A stretch of DNA of 64,000 nucleotides from [Erwinia] mediterraneensis (GTDB lineage Bacteria; Pseudomonadota; Gammaproteobacteria; Enterobacterales; Enterobacteriaceae). Shown here in pieces: positions 45,515 through 53,215 of this stretch (position 1 is its first letter; each line of letters starts with the position of its first letter). The stretch is from assembly GCF_900604315.1 (NCBI RefSeq), contig NZ_LR026978.1, positions 2,556,325 through 2,620,324 of the forward strand, given 5' to 3'. A program made the position numbers and the translations under genes. The notes beneath the pieces were generated by a model, which made no database searches, was not told the DNA's origin, and saw only the letters and a program-made list of their open reading frames with translations.

Positions 45515-45658
45515 ATGCCAAAGAAACATGTAGCTTACCAGGCTGAAATGCATAAAAACCTTGCCCGTATCGAATTCTGCAAAGGCTTCAACCCGAAGGT
45601 CGCCGAGAAGCTGAAAGGCATCCTGGAAGAGCATAAAGCGAAGGAGAAGGGCAAATGA
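45515..45658 (+). CDS. Small basic phage protein between cII and O
   Basis: A 47-aa Lys-rich protein (MPKKHVAYQAEMHKNLARIE). CAGGAGAAATT precedes the ATG and its stop overlaps the O start by ATGA. Function unknown. Confidence 0.75.
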   Translation: MPKKHVAYQAEMHKNLARIEFCKGFNPKVAEKLKGILEEHKAKEKGK

Positions 45659-46521
45659 GTAACGTAGCGTATGCAACTTTCGGGGTTCCCAGAGAACCCG
45701 TGGAGCGTAAAGTGGCGCAGCTTGAAGATGGTTTCTTGCGCCTCGCTAATGACCTTCTTGATGCTGCAATGTGTTCTGGTCTGCCTGAGACGGAGCTGTG
45801 CATCCTGATGGCCGTCTGGCGCAAGACGTACGGATTTAGCAAGAAGATGGACTGGATCAGCAATGAGCAGCTGTCAGAGATGATTGATAAGCATTACACG
45901 CATTGCTCTACCGCCAAGAATAATCTGGTCAGAAAGAAAGTACTGATTCAGGAAGGCCGGAAAGTTGGCATGAATACCAACATTTCTGAGTGGGAAACAA
46001 AGAATAACGGATTCCGCAAAACATTAGCGGAACCTGCTAAGGATTCCTTAGCGGAACCTGCTAATTGCATTAAGCAGAACCTGCTAACCACAAAAGACAA
46101 TATTACAAAAGAAAAGAAAGACAATAAAAACACTATGTCCGAACAAGTTCAGACGGTGTGTGAAAAGTCCGCTAAGACTGCAACAAAAAATCAGGATACA
46201 GACCGGGCATTCGAAACCATTTTCTGGTGTGCAGGAATGCGTAAGGCTGGCAAGAAAAACGCATCTTCAGCATTTCGCACTCAGTTCAAAGAGTGGCGCT
46301 CGATAAGTAAGGGAACCGCAGAGGAGTTTGCGACCATGCTGGCAGATGACATTTCAGCCCGCATCGCCAGTAAGCAGTTTGGCTTTGACCGGCTACTACC
46401 GGCCAGCTACCTCAACGGCCAGCGCTGGAATGACGAGAAGCCAGCAGCGGCAACTACTTCAAGCAGCGTTAAATCAGCCATCACAGTAACCAAGTCTGGC
46501 TACGTGTTTATCGACAGGTGA
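45655..46521 (+). CDS. O: Replication initiator O
   Basis: Phage origin-binding protein, 288 aa. The N-terminal Phage_rep_O winged helix is clear (QLEDGFLRLANDLLDAAMC, MAVWRKTYGFSKKMDWISN). The middle is a low-complexity linker whose DNA holds direct repeats (iterons), as in lambda O. The C-terminal part (FRTQFKEWRS, LLPASYLNGQRW) would contact the helicase. It is followed by a DnaB-type primase-helicase instead of lambda P. Confidence 0.9.
   Translation: MSNVAYATFGVPREPVERKVAQLEDGFLRLANDLLDAAMCSGLPETELCILMAVWRKTYGFSKKMDWISNEQLSEMIDKHYTHCSTAKNNLVRKKVLIQEGRKVGMNTNISEWETKNNGFRKTLAEPAKDSLAEPANCIKQNLLTTKDNITKEKKDNKNTMSEQVQTVCEKSAKTATKNQDTDRAFETIFWCAGMRKAGKKNASSAFRTQFKEWRSISKGTAEEFATMLADDISARIASKQFGFDRLLPASYLNGQRWNDEKPAAATTSSSVKSAITVTKSGYVFIDR
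46024..46137 (+). other. Phage replication origin (iterons plus AT-rich stretch) inside O
   Basis: Three 17-bp iterons at 46024-46040, 46048-46064 and 46071-46087, two identical (TTAGCGGAACCTGCTAA) and one with two changes. Spacing is 23-24 bp, about two helical turns. Each has TTAGC/GCTAA arms. From 46088 to 46137 follows a purine-rich AT stretch, a likely unwinding element. The layout equals lambda ori. Confidence 0.85.
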
Positions 46522-46525
46522 TCAC

Positions 46526-46633
46526 ATGAAGCCACGGATTAAGTCACTGCTGATTGCCGGATATAACCACGGCCTGCTGAGCGCTGCGTTTGTCCGGTTC
46601 TGGTTTGAAAAACTCCAACTGAGGTCATGCTGA
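46526..46633 (+). CDS. Very small phage protein between O and helicase
   Basis: A 35-aa peptide (MKPRIKSLLIAGYNHGLLSA) of a type often found between replication genes of lambdoid prophages. Its TGA overlaps the ATG of the helicase (TGATG). Function unknown. Confidence 0.65.
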   Translation: MKPRIKSLLIAGYNHGLLSAAFVRFWFEKLQLRSC

Positions 46634-48516
46634 TGACGCCAGCCGAATTAAGTGACCTGTTGTGGAATCAGGTCGACAGGGTAGCCCGATACCTGTTGCC
46701 AAACGGCAAAAAAGAGGCACATGAGTGGGTTGCAGGAAGCGTTAACGGGGAGTCAGGGAAAAGCCTGAAGGTGAATCTGGCAGGCAAGAAAGTCTGGCAG
46801 GATTTCGCAGAAGGCAGCGGAGGCGACCTGTTAGACCTGTGGGTTGCCGTCAAGGACTGCGGATTACACCAGGCGATGACGGAAGCGAAAGAGTTTCTCG
46901 GCATCAAGGATAACGACCACCACTTCGCAGCAAAGCAGCAAAAGAAATTTTCCCGCCCCGACCGCAAGAAAATCAGCAAGTACCTCACCAAAACCGAAAA
47001 GCACATCGACTACCTTGCATCCCGCGGCATCACCGCTGAGACAGCGAAGGCGTTTGAAGTGGCTTCGGCTAAGGTCTGGAACGGTGAGCGTGAGCTTGAT
47101 GCGCTGGCCTTCCCCTACAAGCGCGACGGTGAGCTGTTGCAGGTAAAGCGCATCAGCACTGAGCGCCCTGACGGGAAGAAGGTGATTATGGCCGAAGGGG
47201 ATTGCGAGCCGTGCCTGTTTGGCTGGCAGGCGATGCCGAAAAACATCCGGGTTGTTGTTATCTGCGAAGGTGAAATCGACTGCATGACTTACTTCCAGTA
47301 CGGACTTCCGGCGCTTTCGGTTCCGTTTGGCGGGGGTAAGGGGGCAAAACAACAGTGGATTGAATTTGAATTTCACAACCTCGACCGCTTCGACGAAATC
47401 TGGATTTCAATGGACTCCGACGAAGTAGGGCAGACCGCTGCGAGAGAAATCGCATCCCGCCTCGGGGAACACCGCTGCCGACTGGTTAACCTGCCTCACA
47501 AAGACATCAACGAGTGCTTGCAGGCAGGCATGACCGCCGATGAGGTTATCGATGTTCTGGAGCGTGCGGCCTACTTCGATCCGGAAGAACTCTACAGCGC
47601 CCGCGAGTTCTATCAGGACACCATCAACGCCTTCTACGGCAAAGAGCAGTGCCTGTTCCGCAGCCCGTGGGAAACGCTGAACCACAACTTCGCCTTCCGC
47701 GAGGCAGAGCTGACTATCGTCAATGGGGTGAACGGGCACGGGAAAACTGAAGTTGTCGGTCACATGGTACTGGAAGCCATGCGGCAGGGTGTCAGATCAT
47801 GCGTGGCGTCTCTGGAGTTAAAGCCCGGCGCGTTACTGAAGCGACTTACCCGTCAGGCTACCTGCCTGAAGTTGCCGCCACAGATGGAAATCGACTCGGC
47901 GTTTAACTTCTACGACGACCGCCTGTGGCTGTTCGGCCTGACCGGCACCGCAAAAGCGGATCGCCTTCTGGAAATCTTCGAGTACGCCCATCGCCGCTAC
48001 GGCATTCAGCTGTTCATCATCGACAGCCTGATGAAGTGTGGAATCGGCGACGACGACTACAACGGCCAGAAAGCGTTTGTTGACGCGGTATGTGATTTCA
48101 AGAACCGAACCAACAGCCACGTCATCATGGTGACGCACAGCCGTAAGGGAGACAGCGAGGAAAAACCTACCGGCAAGATGGATGTGAAAGGCACTGGCGC
48201 TATTACTGACCTGACCGACAACCTGTTCATCATCTGGCGTAACAAGGTCAGGGAGAGAGCCTTACAGAAGCAGCACATGAATGAGCCTCTGAATGAAAAA
48301 GAGCAGGCCGCCCTTGCCGGTTCAGCTTCGGTTCTGATGCTGGAGAAGCAGCGAAACGGAGAAGGCTGGGAAGGCGGAATACCGCTTTACCTTCACGAGC
48401 AATCGCACCAGTTCCTGATGATGGACGGCGCAACGCCTTACAACTACATCGCCAACATGCCCGCAGATGAATACGACCAGGCATGGGCGAGCGAGAATGT
48501 TACGGAGTACGCATGA
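46633..48516 (+). CDS. TOPRIM primase / replicative helicase
   Basis: A 627-aa primase-helicase in the style of T7 gp4. The N-terminal part resembles a primase entry domain (WQDFAEGSGGDLLDLW); the TOPRIM domain follows (VVICEGEIDCMTYFQYG, ISMDSDEVG). The C-terminal half is a DnaB/RecA-like helicase with Walker A VNGVNGHGKTE and IDSLMKCG, VTHSRKGD. The start at 46633 has GAGG 8 nt upstream; the ATG at 46627 is too close to it. It takes the place of lambda P and supplies its own helicase. Confidence 0.92.
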   Translation: MTPAELSDLLWNQVDRVARYLLPNGKKEAHEWVAGSVNGESGKSLKVNLAGKKVWQDFAEGSGGDLLDLWVAVKDCGLHQAMTEAKEFLGIKDNDHHFAAKQQKKFSRPDRKKISKYLTKTEKHIDYLASRGITAETAKAFEVASAKVWNGERELDALAFPYKRDGELLQVKRISTERPDGKKVIMAEGDCEPCLFGWQAMPKNIRVVVICEGEIDCMTYFQYGLPALSVPFGGGKGAKQQWIEFEFHNLDRFDEIWISMDSDEVGQTAAREIASRLGEHRCRLVNLPHKDINECLQAGMTADEVIDVLERAAYFDPEELYSAREFYQDTINAFYGKEQCLFRSPWETLNHNFAFREAELTIVNGVNGHGKTEVVGHMVLEAMRQGVRSCVASLELKPGALLKRLTRQATCLKLPPQMEIDSAFNFYDDRLWLFGLTGTAKADRLLEIFEYAHRRYGIQLFIIDSLMKCGIGDDDYNGQKAFVDAVCDFKNRTNSHVIMVTHSRKGDSEEKPTGKMDVKGTGAITDLTDNLFIIWRNKVRERALQKQHMNEPLNEKEQAALAGSASVLMLEKQRNGEGWEGGIPLYLHEQSHQFLMMDGATPYNYIANMPADEYDQAWASENVTEYA

Positions 48517-48707
48517 ATAACATAATCAAATTCCCCAGCTGCACCCGGCAGCTATCTCAGGCCAGAAACATTGCCGAGGGCTGGCAGAAGCTGATGGAAC
48601 GCGAACCCCGCACCCTGGAAGAGGCAAAAGATCTGCTGAAGCACAGCGCTATCTTTGCCGGTGACATTCACGCGATCCTGACTGATGAGCTGAAGGAGAG
48701 GAAGTGA
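48513..48707 (+). CDS. Small phage protein
   Basis: A 64-aa protein (MNNIIKFPSCTRQLSQARNI). It starts within the helicase stop (ATGA) and ends in the start of the next gene. Not recognised. Confidence 0.75.
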   Translation: MNNIIKFPSCTRQLSQARNIAEGWQKLMEREPRTLEEAKDLLKHSAIFAGDIHAILTDELKERK

Positions 48708-49006
48708 TGGATAAGAGCATCAGCATTTCTGAGTGGATGATGATTGGTCTCATGGCAATTAGCTACGCATTCATTGTCGTCAAGGCCTTCGAATGGTTCG
48801 TACTTTTAGTGGCTAAGCAGTGGGATAAGCGAAGGAAGGAATCGCGTAGACAGAAGGCTGTCAACGAGCTGTACGACGCATTCCAGCTTGACCGGCTAAA
48901 GGACGGTAGCACCATGCGGGTAGCAACTAAAGGCGATCTGAATATCTTGATGTACAGAAAAGGTGAAGCCGATGGAGATACCGAAGGACGGCATACGCCT
49001 TCATAA
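48707..49006 (+). CDS. Small membrane protein of unknown function
   Basis: A 99-aa protein with one N-terminal membrane helix (MMIGLMAISYAFIVVKAFEW) and a cytosolic basic coiled region (KQWDKRRKESRRQKAVNELY). GGAGAGGAAG precedes the ATG. Function unknown. Confidence 0.72.
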   Translation: MDKSISISEWMMIGLMAISYAFIVVKAFEWFVLLVAKQWDKRRKESRRQKAVNELYDAFQLDRLKDGSTMRVATKGDLNILMYRKGEADGDTEGRHTPS

Positions 49007-49427
49007 ATCAAACTTCAGCGCCATCGGGCAACAGCTTCAACCTCTGCTCGAATCCGGCGAATGCTACAGACTCACAATAAAGCCCTGGCGCGATAAGCGC
49101 AGCCTCTCTCAGAACTCTCTTTCCCACATGTGGTACGCAGAAATCAGCGCCTTTCTCATCCGGCGCGGTAAGCCTTTTGCGTCTCCGGAATGGGTGAAAG
49201 ACGCGATGAAACACACCTATCTCGGTTACGAGGAGCGGGAGATGGTTGATGTCGTCACGGGAGAGAAAACCACTATCCGCACGCTGCGGCACACCTCAGA
49301 CCTCGATACCGGCGACATGCATTTCTACCTCACCCAGGTGGAAGGCTGGGCGCTGAACATCGGATGCAGGCTGACGGTGCCAGACGACAGCGAATACGCA
49401 AAACTGCGAGACAAACAGAACCAATGA
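48972..49427 (+). CDS. YbcN/NinB-family recombination-associated protein
   Basis: A 151-aa protein, MEIPKDGIRLHKSNF at the start. RDKRSLSQNSLSHMWYAEIS, FASPEWVKDAMKHTYLGYEE and the C-terminal LRDKQNQ recall YbcN of DLP12, which belongs with NinB-type DNA recombination proteins. It occupies the NinB position of the nin region. The start at 48972 has AAGGTG upstream. Confidence 0.75.
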   Translation: MEIPKDGIRLHKSNFSAIGQQLQPLLESGECYRLTIKPWRDKRSLSQNSLSHMWYAEISAFLIRRGKPFASPEWVKDAMKHTYLGYEEREMVDVVTGEKTTIRTLRHTSDLDTGDMHFYLTQVEGWALNIGCRLTVPDDSEYAKLRDKQNQ

Positions 49428-49591
49428 CCACATTCACCGACATTAACGCAGCTATTGAAGAGGCTGTGTGGCTTTCTCACGCCCATAAGAAGCCTTACAG
49501 CGTTTATCAGACCACCGCCGCAGAAATGGAAACGGGCCATTCGACCCGACCCGTTACCCCATGTTCACGACCAGCCAGCAGGGCACGGTAA
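49424..49591 (+). CDS. Small phage protein
   Basis: A 55-aa protein (MTTFTDINAAIEEAVWLSHA). Its ATG overlaps the previous stop. The last third looks less protein-like. Function unknown. Confidence 0.55.
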   Translation: MTTFTDINAAIEEAVWLSHAHKKPYSVYQTTAAEMETGHSTRPVTPCSRPASRAR

Positions 49592-49613
49592 ATACTCAAC
49601 TCAGGAGCGCAGC

Positions 49614-49958
49614 ATGAACCACGCTGAATTAATCAAAAAGCTCTTCACAGGGCACGCAACATCCACATCCGCAGAAGCAACCCTGTTCTTTCAGGGGGCG
49701 GGACTTTCTTACAAAGCAGCCGGTCAGGCGCTCGCCCGGGCGTTCCGTGATGGCCTGATCCGACGGAAGAAAATGAAGCGCGCGAAAGGCTATGAGTTCC
49801 GCCTGGCATCCCGGTATCCGAAATTCGGGAAAAGCTATGCGGAAGAGATGGCGTCCCGTCCGGCACCGGTCAGCACCATTGAGCAATGTCGGAAACACTC
49901 CCGCCTGGTGGAGTTCAACAACCGGATTGCAGGAGCCCGCCAATGCATGACGCAGTAA
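49614..49958 (+). CDS. Phage protein, possible winged helix
   Basis: A 114-aa basic protein (MNHAELIKKLFTGHATSTSA) with a helix-rich front half (AGQALARAFRDGLIRRKKMK) that may be a winged-helix DNA-binding domain. AGGAG precedes the ATG. Function unknown. Confidence 0.72.
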   Translation: MNHAELIKKLFTGHATSTSAEATLFFQGAGLSYKAAGQALARAFRDGLIRRKKMKRAKGYEFRLASRYPKFGKSYAEEMASRPAPVSTIEQCRKHSRLVEFNNRIAGARQCMTQ

Positions 49959-50173
49959 ACCATCCGAAGCACTACACGCAGGGCGGCATTGAATGTATCG
50001 ACGCCATAGCCGCAGCCACCGTCAACAAGCAGGGCATCGAGGCGGCGTGTGTAGCGAACATCATTAAGTATCTGTGGCGGTATGAGGCAAAGAACGGCGC
50101 TGAGGATGTGAACAAAGCGCGCTGGTACATCGACAGACTGATTAAGGAGCTTGGCGATGGCCCGACAGCGTAA
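49943..50173 (+). CDS. DUF3310 nucleotide kinase-like small protein
   Basis: A 76-aa protein with the DUF3310 marks NHPKHYTQGGIECIDAI and IKYLWRYEAKNG-ED. DUF3310 domains occur in phage nucleotide-metabolism proteins; the role is not proven. AGGAG precedes the ATG, and it overlaps the previous gene by 16 bp. Confidence 0.85.
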   Translation: MHDAVNHPKHYTQGGIECIDAIAAATVNKQGIEAACVANIIKYLWRYEAKNGAEDVNKARWYIDRLIKELGDGPTA

Positions 50174-50330
50174 ATCCCTATGGCAACGTTATGAGTCTCA
50201 CGCCATCTACCAAGTACCGCGCCGCAGAAGTAAACGAAAACCCCAGCCAACCGAATCGCAAATCAAAACCTTCCAGTACCTGGGCGGACTGCGCGCGGCC
50301 ATGGCTAACAGAATGAGGCTCACACGATGA
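50157..50330 (+). CDS. Small basic phage protein
   Basis: A 57-aa very basic protein (MARQRKSLWQRYESHAIYQV). GGAG precedes the ATG by 7 nt; the stop overlaps the next ATG (ATGA). Function unknown. Confidence 0.68.
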   Translation: MARQRKSLWQRYESHAIYQVPRRRSKRKPQPTESQIKTFQYLGGLRAAMANRMRLTR

Positions 50331-50602
50331 AAGAACGCTGCTGCCGCTGCCACACCTGCCTAACCTCAGAAGACAAATATCACTACGGGCATTCATGCGA
50401 AGAATGCGAGCAGGATTATCTCTATGAAGAAGCCGAAAGTAACCAGCTCATCAAGTCGCCGTACTGGAAGTGGCGAGCCATCTGCTTTGGTTTGCGTTGG
50501 TTGTGGAATACGCCTCAAGCCATCGGAAGTCTATGCCTGCGCAGAGTGTCTCGACCTGTGGACGCTAACCGATCCTCACTTCGACATGACGGGAGGCGAT
50601 GA
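50327..50602 (+). CDS. Small zinc-ribbon phage protein
   Basis: A 91-aa frame beginning MKERCCRCHTCLTSEDKYHY with paired cysteines (CCRCHTC, CEEC). GAGG lies 8 nt before the ATG. After residue about 40 the sequence becomes Trp/Arg-rich and less natural, in the stretch shared out of frame with the gene at 50424, so the C-terminal half may be read-through of an older, shorter gene. Confidence 0.6.
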   Translation: MKERCCRCHTCLTSEDKYHYGHSCEECEQDYLYEEAESNQLIKSPYWKWRAICFGLRWLWNTPQAIGSLCLRRVSRPVDANRSSLRHDGRR

Positions 50603-50609
50603 TGAGTAA
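50424..50609 (+). CDS. Small zinc-ribbon phage protein, out-of-frame overlap
   Basis: A 61-aa frame (MKKPKVTSSSSRRTGSGEPS) with a good zinc ribbon (CVGCGIRLKPSEVYACAEC). It overlaps the 50327 frame by 179 bp in another phase and ends within the ybcO start. Its composition looks more protein-like than the other frame over the shared stretch. Confidence 0.55.
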   Translation: MKKPKVTSSSSRRTGSGEPSALVCVGCGIRLKPSEVYACAECLDLWTLTDPHFDMTGGDDE

Positions 50610-50892
50610 TCTTCGCAAAGAAGCCCGGGGCAGAGAATGCCAGGTGCGATTACCCGGCGTCTGTAACGGCAACCCTGAAACTGTTGTGCTCGCTCACTAC
50701 CGCATGGTTGGCATATGCGGAACCGGAATGAAGCCAGACGACCTTTTCGGCGCGTGGGCCTGCTCAGGGTGCCATGACGAGATAGACCGGCGCACACGGC
50801 GCTGTGACGCCACTGAGGCCCGCATAGCGCATCTGGAAGGCGTTATCCGCACGCAGAACGCACTGCTCAGGGAGGGCAAAGTGAAACGATGA
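50602..50892 (+). CDS. ybcO: YbcO-family endonuclease (DUF1364)
   Basis: A 96-aa protein very like YbcO of DLP12: SNLRKEARGRECQVRLPGVC at the start, NPETVVLAHYRMVG, and the HNH-like C-terminal CSGCHDEIDRRT. YbcO proteins are metal-dependent nucleases of the nin region. It overlaps rusA by 4 bp. Confidence 0.9.
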   Translation: MSNLRKEARGRECQVRLPGVCNGNPETVVLAHYRMVGICGTGMKPDDLFGAWACSGCHDEIDRRTRRCDATEARIAHLEGVIRTQNALLREGKVKR

Positions 50893-51251
50893 ACGATTAC
50901 AGGCTGGAGTTACCCTGGCCGCCGACAGTGAATACCTACTGGCGACATGCCAGAGGAAGGCACTACATCAGCGACAAAGGGAAGAAATACCGAACCGCAG
51001 TACACAGTATTATCACCGCAGCAAACCTCGCAATAAACACCACAGCACGACTCCGAATCACCATTGATGCCCACGCCCCCGATAAGCGCCGCCGCGACCT
51101 AGACAACCTGCAGAAGGCTGTTTTCGATTCGCTTGCCAGCGCCGGATTCATGGTGGACGACGAGCAGATTGATGATTTCCGGGTGCGGCGTCGGGAAAAA
51201 GTGCAGGGCGGGAAGCTGCTAATCGTCATCACCGAACTGGAGGCCGCATGA
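50889..51251 (+). CDS. rusA: Holliday junction resolvase RusA
   Basis: A 120-aa dimeric resolvase that cuts four-way junctions. The PPTVNTYWR opening, the acidic catalytic residues in RRRDLDNLQKAVFDSL and MVDDEQIDD, and the basic RVRRREK stretch are all present. It is part of the nin region, as in DLP12. Confidence 0.95.
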   Translation: MNDYRLELPWPPTVNTYWRHARGRHYISDKGKKYRTAVHSIITAANLAINTTARLRITIDAHAPDKRRRDLDNLQKAVFDSLASAGFMVDDEQIDDFRVRRREKVQGGKLLIVITELEAA

Positions 51252-51355
51252 CCTGGCTAACCCGACTACTTAACCGGTTCCGCCCCATAGAACCCACCAT
51301 ACAGCCCGCTCACTGGCAGTCATGGGATACCGAACCCCGGCGGAGGAAGAAATGA
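51248..51355 (+). CDS. Very small phage protein
   Basis: A 35-aa basic peptide (MTWLTRLLNRFRPIEPTIQP). Both ends overlap neighbours by ATGA. Function unknown. Confidence 0.55.
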   Translation: MTWLTRLLNRFRPIEPTIQPAHWQSWDTEPRRRKK

Positions 51356-51489
51356 TAGCGGAATACCTCAGAGAGAAATGGCTACACCTGCGCCTCTATA
51401 GGCGGAAGGGCGGATTTACCGTGGATTACCAGATATTAAGACGAACAGCGAAAATGATAGGAGCGAATTATGCCGGTACGCGAGCTTAA
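51352..51489 (+). CDS. Very small basic phage protein
   Basis: A 45-aa basic peptide (MIAEYLREKWLHLRLYRRKG). GGAGGAAGAA precedes the ATG. It overlaps the Q gene by 20 bp. Confidence 0.6.
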   Translation: MIAEYLREKWLHLRLYRRKGGFTVDYQILRRTAKMIGANYAGTRA

Positions 51490-51958
51490 TCTCACCAAAG
51501 AGCAGCATGACTGGCTGAATGGATGGTTAGAGCTTTGGGGCGCGTGGGTTTATTCAGGAAGGCTGGAAAAGCGCCAGAGCAGTGTCATAGCGCAGTATAT
51601 GGCGACTGTTGAGCCGCAATCTTATCCATCCCGCCCAATGTGCAATGATGACGACGGACTCTTGATTTCTCAGGTCGTGGACTCCGTCATGTACATCGAC
51701 AAAAAAGCCTTTGGCATCCTGCTCAGTTACTACGCTCACGGGTCTTCCAAGCGAGCCATTGCATCGTACTACCACAAGGTTGCAAGTCCTCGCAAAATGT
51801 CAGGAAGGGGTGGAGAAAGTATCAGGCGTCCGTCCATGGTTACCTGCAGGCGGGAGGTGGATGAAATACTAAACGCCAGTTTGTATCTTCTCTACAATCC
51901 GCTGCTATCTGCATTTAACAACCGCAAACGTGTCGTGAAAATTAGAAAAGTCGCATAA
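51470..51958 (+). CDS. Q: Late antiterminator Q
   Basis: A 162-aa protein of the phage antitermination Q family (P22 gp23-like): LELWGAWVYSG, SRPMCNDDDGLLISQVVDS, YYAHGSSKRAIASYYHK and a C-terminal helical part. It lets RNA polymerase starting at the late promoter read through the leader terminator. AGGAG precedes the ATG. Last gene of the rightward early operon; the late promoter region follows. Confidence 0.85.
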   Translation: MPVRELNLTKEQHDWLNGWLELWGAWVYSGRLEKRQSSVIAQYMATVEPQSYPSRPMCNDDDGLLISQVVDSVMYIDKKAFGILLSYYAHGSSKRAIASYYHKVASPRKMSGRGGESIRRPSMVTCRREVDEILNASLYLLYNPLLSAFNNRKRVVKIRKVA

Positions 51959-51964
51959 AGGGGA

Positions 51965-51996
51965 TTGACTTCATTGATCCATTGAGCCACTATATA
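51965..51996 (+). promoter_or_regulatory. Probable late promoter pR'
   Basis: TTGACT (51965-51970) directly after Q, with TATATA at 51991-51996. The 20-bp spacer is longer than usual; alternative -10 choices with 17 bp are poor. The position matches lambda pR'. Confidence 0.5.
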
Positions 51997-52080
51997 AGGG
52001 TAAGCTACCGTAAGTGTTCTTAGGATGCTGCGGTACTAAAAGTTTCATCACTTTCTGGTTGTAAACAGTGAGAGATCAAG

Positions 52081-52113
52081 ACGCCTCCGGCTACCAACCG
52101 AGAGGCGTTTTTT
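52081..52113 (+). terminator. Late leader terminator tR'
   Basis: ACGCCTC (52081-52087) pairs with GAGGCGT (52102-52108), followed by six T. It lies in the late leader before the tRNA and holin, so late genes should depend on Q. Confidence 0.88.
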
Positions 52114-52128
52114 ATTGCCAAAAATTCA

Positions 52129-52203
52129 GGGTGAGAAGCACAGGGGTTGTGCGATCGGCTGTTAACCGATTGGTCGCAGGTTCGAATCCTGCCTCGCCCG
52201 CCA
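52129..52203 (+). tRNA. Phage-encoded tRNA-Asn (anticodon GTT)
   Basis: A complete 75-nt cloverleaf: acceptor GGGTGAG/CTCGCCC (one G-U), D-stem GCAC/GTGC with a short 7-nt loop, anticodon stem ATCGG/CCGAT with loop CTGTTAA, T-arm GCAGGTTCGAATCCTGC, discriminator G and encoded CCA. Position 8 is A instead of the usual U. It sits between the late terminator and the holin, a place where lambdoid phages often carry tRNAs. Whether it is charged is unknown. Confidence 0.85.
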
Positions 52204-52439
52204 CATTCCAGAGGGTCGCCATCAGAGCGGCCTTTTTCTTTTTTGCGCTCCTGCCAATCACAGCGACCTTATGGATTTCCCTCACCGTGGCAGCGGGCGC
52301 ATTTTTCACACAGCTGATGATTCGAAAGAAGGGGTAAAGCGCGGGGATTTCTCAGGTGACATTGAGAAGTTTAACCGGGCTCGCTCAGTTCACCATTTCA
52401 TCAAGTCTTAAAAGCGAGTCCCCTTGAGTGGGGGTGGAA

Positions 52440-52751
52440 ATGAAAAGAATGCCTGACAAAGACCCTAACCTTGCCGGGTTGTCATGGCTGATATTACTCG
52501 GCGTCGCTTGCTGGGGCGGACTCGTTCGCTACCTCATCGACATAAAGCAAAGTCGCGCTTCATGGAGTTGGGCAGCAGCGGTTGCTCAGATTGTTGTCTC
52601 TGGATTTTGCGGCCTGCTGAGTGGCTTTCTCAGCATGGCGGGCGGCCTGGATATTTATTACATGCTTTTTGCCGCAGGTGTCAGTGGGACGATGGGTTCT
52701 GTCGCTCTGACTTACTTTTGGGAAAGGTTGACGGGGGTAAGGATCCAGTGA
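52440..52751 (+). CDS. Holin
   Basis: A 103-aa membrane protein with about three helices (GLSWLILLGVACWGGLVRYL, AAAVAQIVVSGFCGLLSG, YYMLFAAGVSGTMGSVAL) and charged ends. It is likely the lysis holin that times release of the endolysin, since the lysozyme gene follows with a GTGA overlap. Start ATG 52440 is chosen; 52449 is possible. Confidence 0.82.
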   Translation: MKRMPDKDPNLAGLSWLILLGVACWGGLVRYLIDIKQSRASWSWAAAVAQIVVSGFCGLLSGFLSMAGGLDIYYMLFAAGVSGTMGSVALTYFWERLTGVRIQ

Positions 52752-53215
52752 GCCAGATAATCCAGATACTTAATTTTGAGGAGGGCTATGTAGAAAAGCC
52801 CTATCTCGACACGCTCGGCTATCCCACGGTTGCCGGTGGCATAAAGATTGGCCCGAAAGGTGCCAGCCTGGCAAATTACACCTTCACGGTTCCGCGAGCG
52901 GTAGGCGATGTCTGGAAACAGGTGATTGTCGCCAGCAAGCAGGCGGAGATGAAGCGAAACAGTGCAATTGCCGCAGCCCTGAAGCAATGCAATCCGGCGC
53001 GCGAGGACATTCTCACGTCGATGGCCTTTCAGCTTGGAACGGGAGGTCTGGCAGATTTCCGTAAGACGCTCATTTTTATTTCGAATGGCGACTTCCTGAG
53101 TGCTGCAAACGAAATGCTTAACAGCCGCTGGGCCCGTCAGACTCCGGCCCGCGCCCGCCGTCATGCTGATGTAATGCGTACCGGCACCTATGACATCTAC
53201 AAGGGGCTGATATGA
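52748..53215 (+). CDS. Endolysin, T4-type lysozyme (GH24)
   Basis: A 155-aa muramidase without signal peptide, so it needs the holin. It aligns with T4 lysozyme: Glu12, Asp21 and Thr27 match the T4 catalytic E11, D20 and T26 (EEGYVEKPYLDTLGYPT). The TIGIGH loop of T4 is replaced by TVAGGI. The C-terminal part has SMAFQLGTGGLADF, SRWARQTPARARR and RTGTYDIYKG. It starts at GTG 52748 with TAAGGA upstream, overlapping the holin stop. Confidence 0.9.
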   Translation: MSQIIQILNFEEGYVEKPYLDTLGYPTVAGGIKIGPKGASLANYTFTVPRAVGDVWKQVIVASKQAEMKRNSAIAAALKQCNPAREDILTSMAFQLGTGGLADFRKTLIFISNGDFLSAANEMLNSRWARQTPARARRHADVMRTGTYDIYKGLI

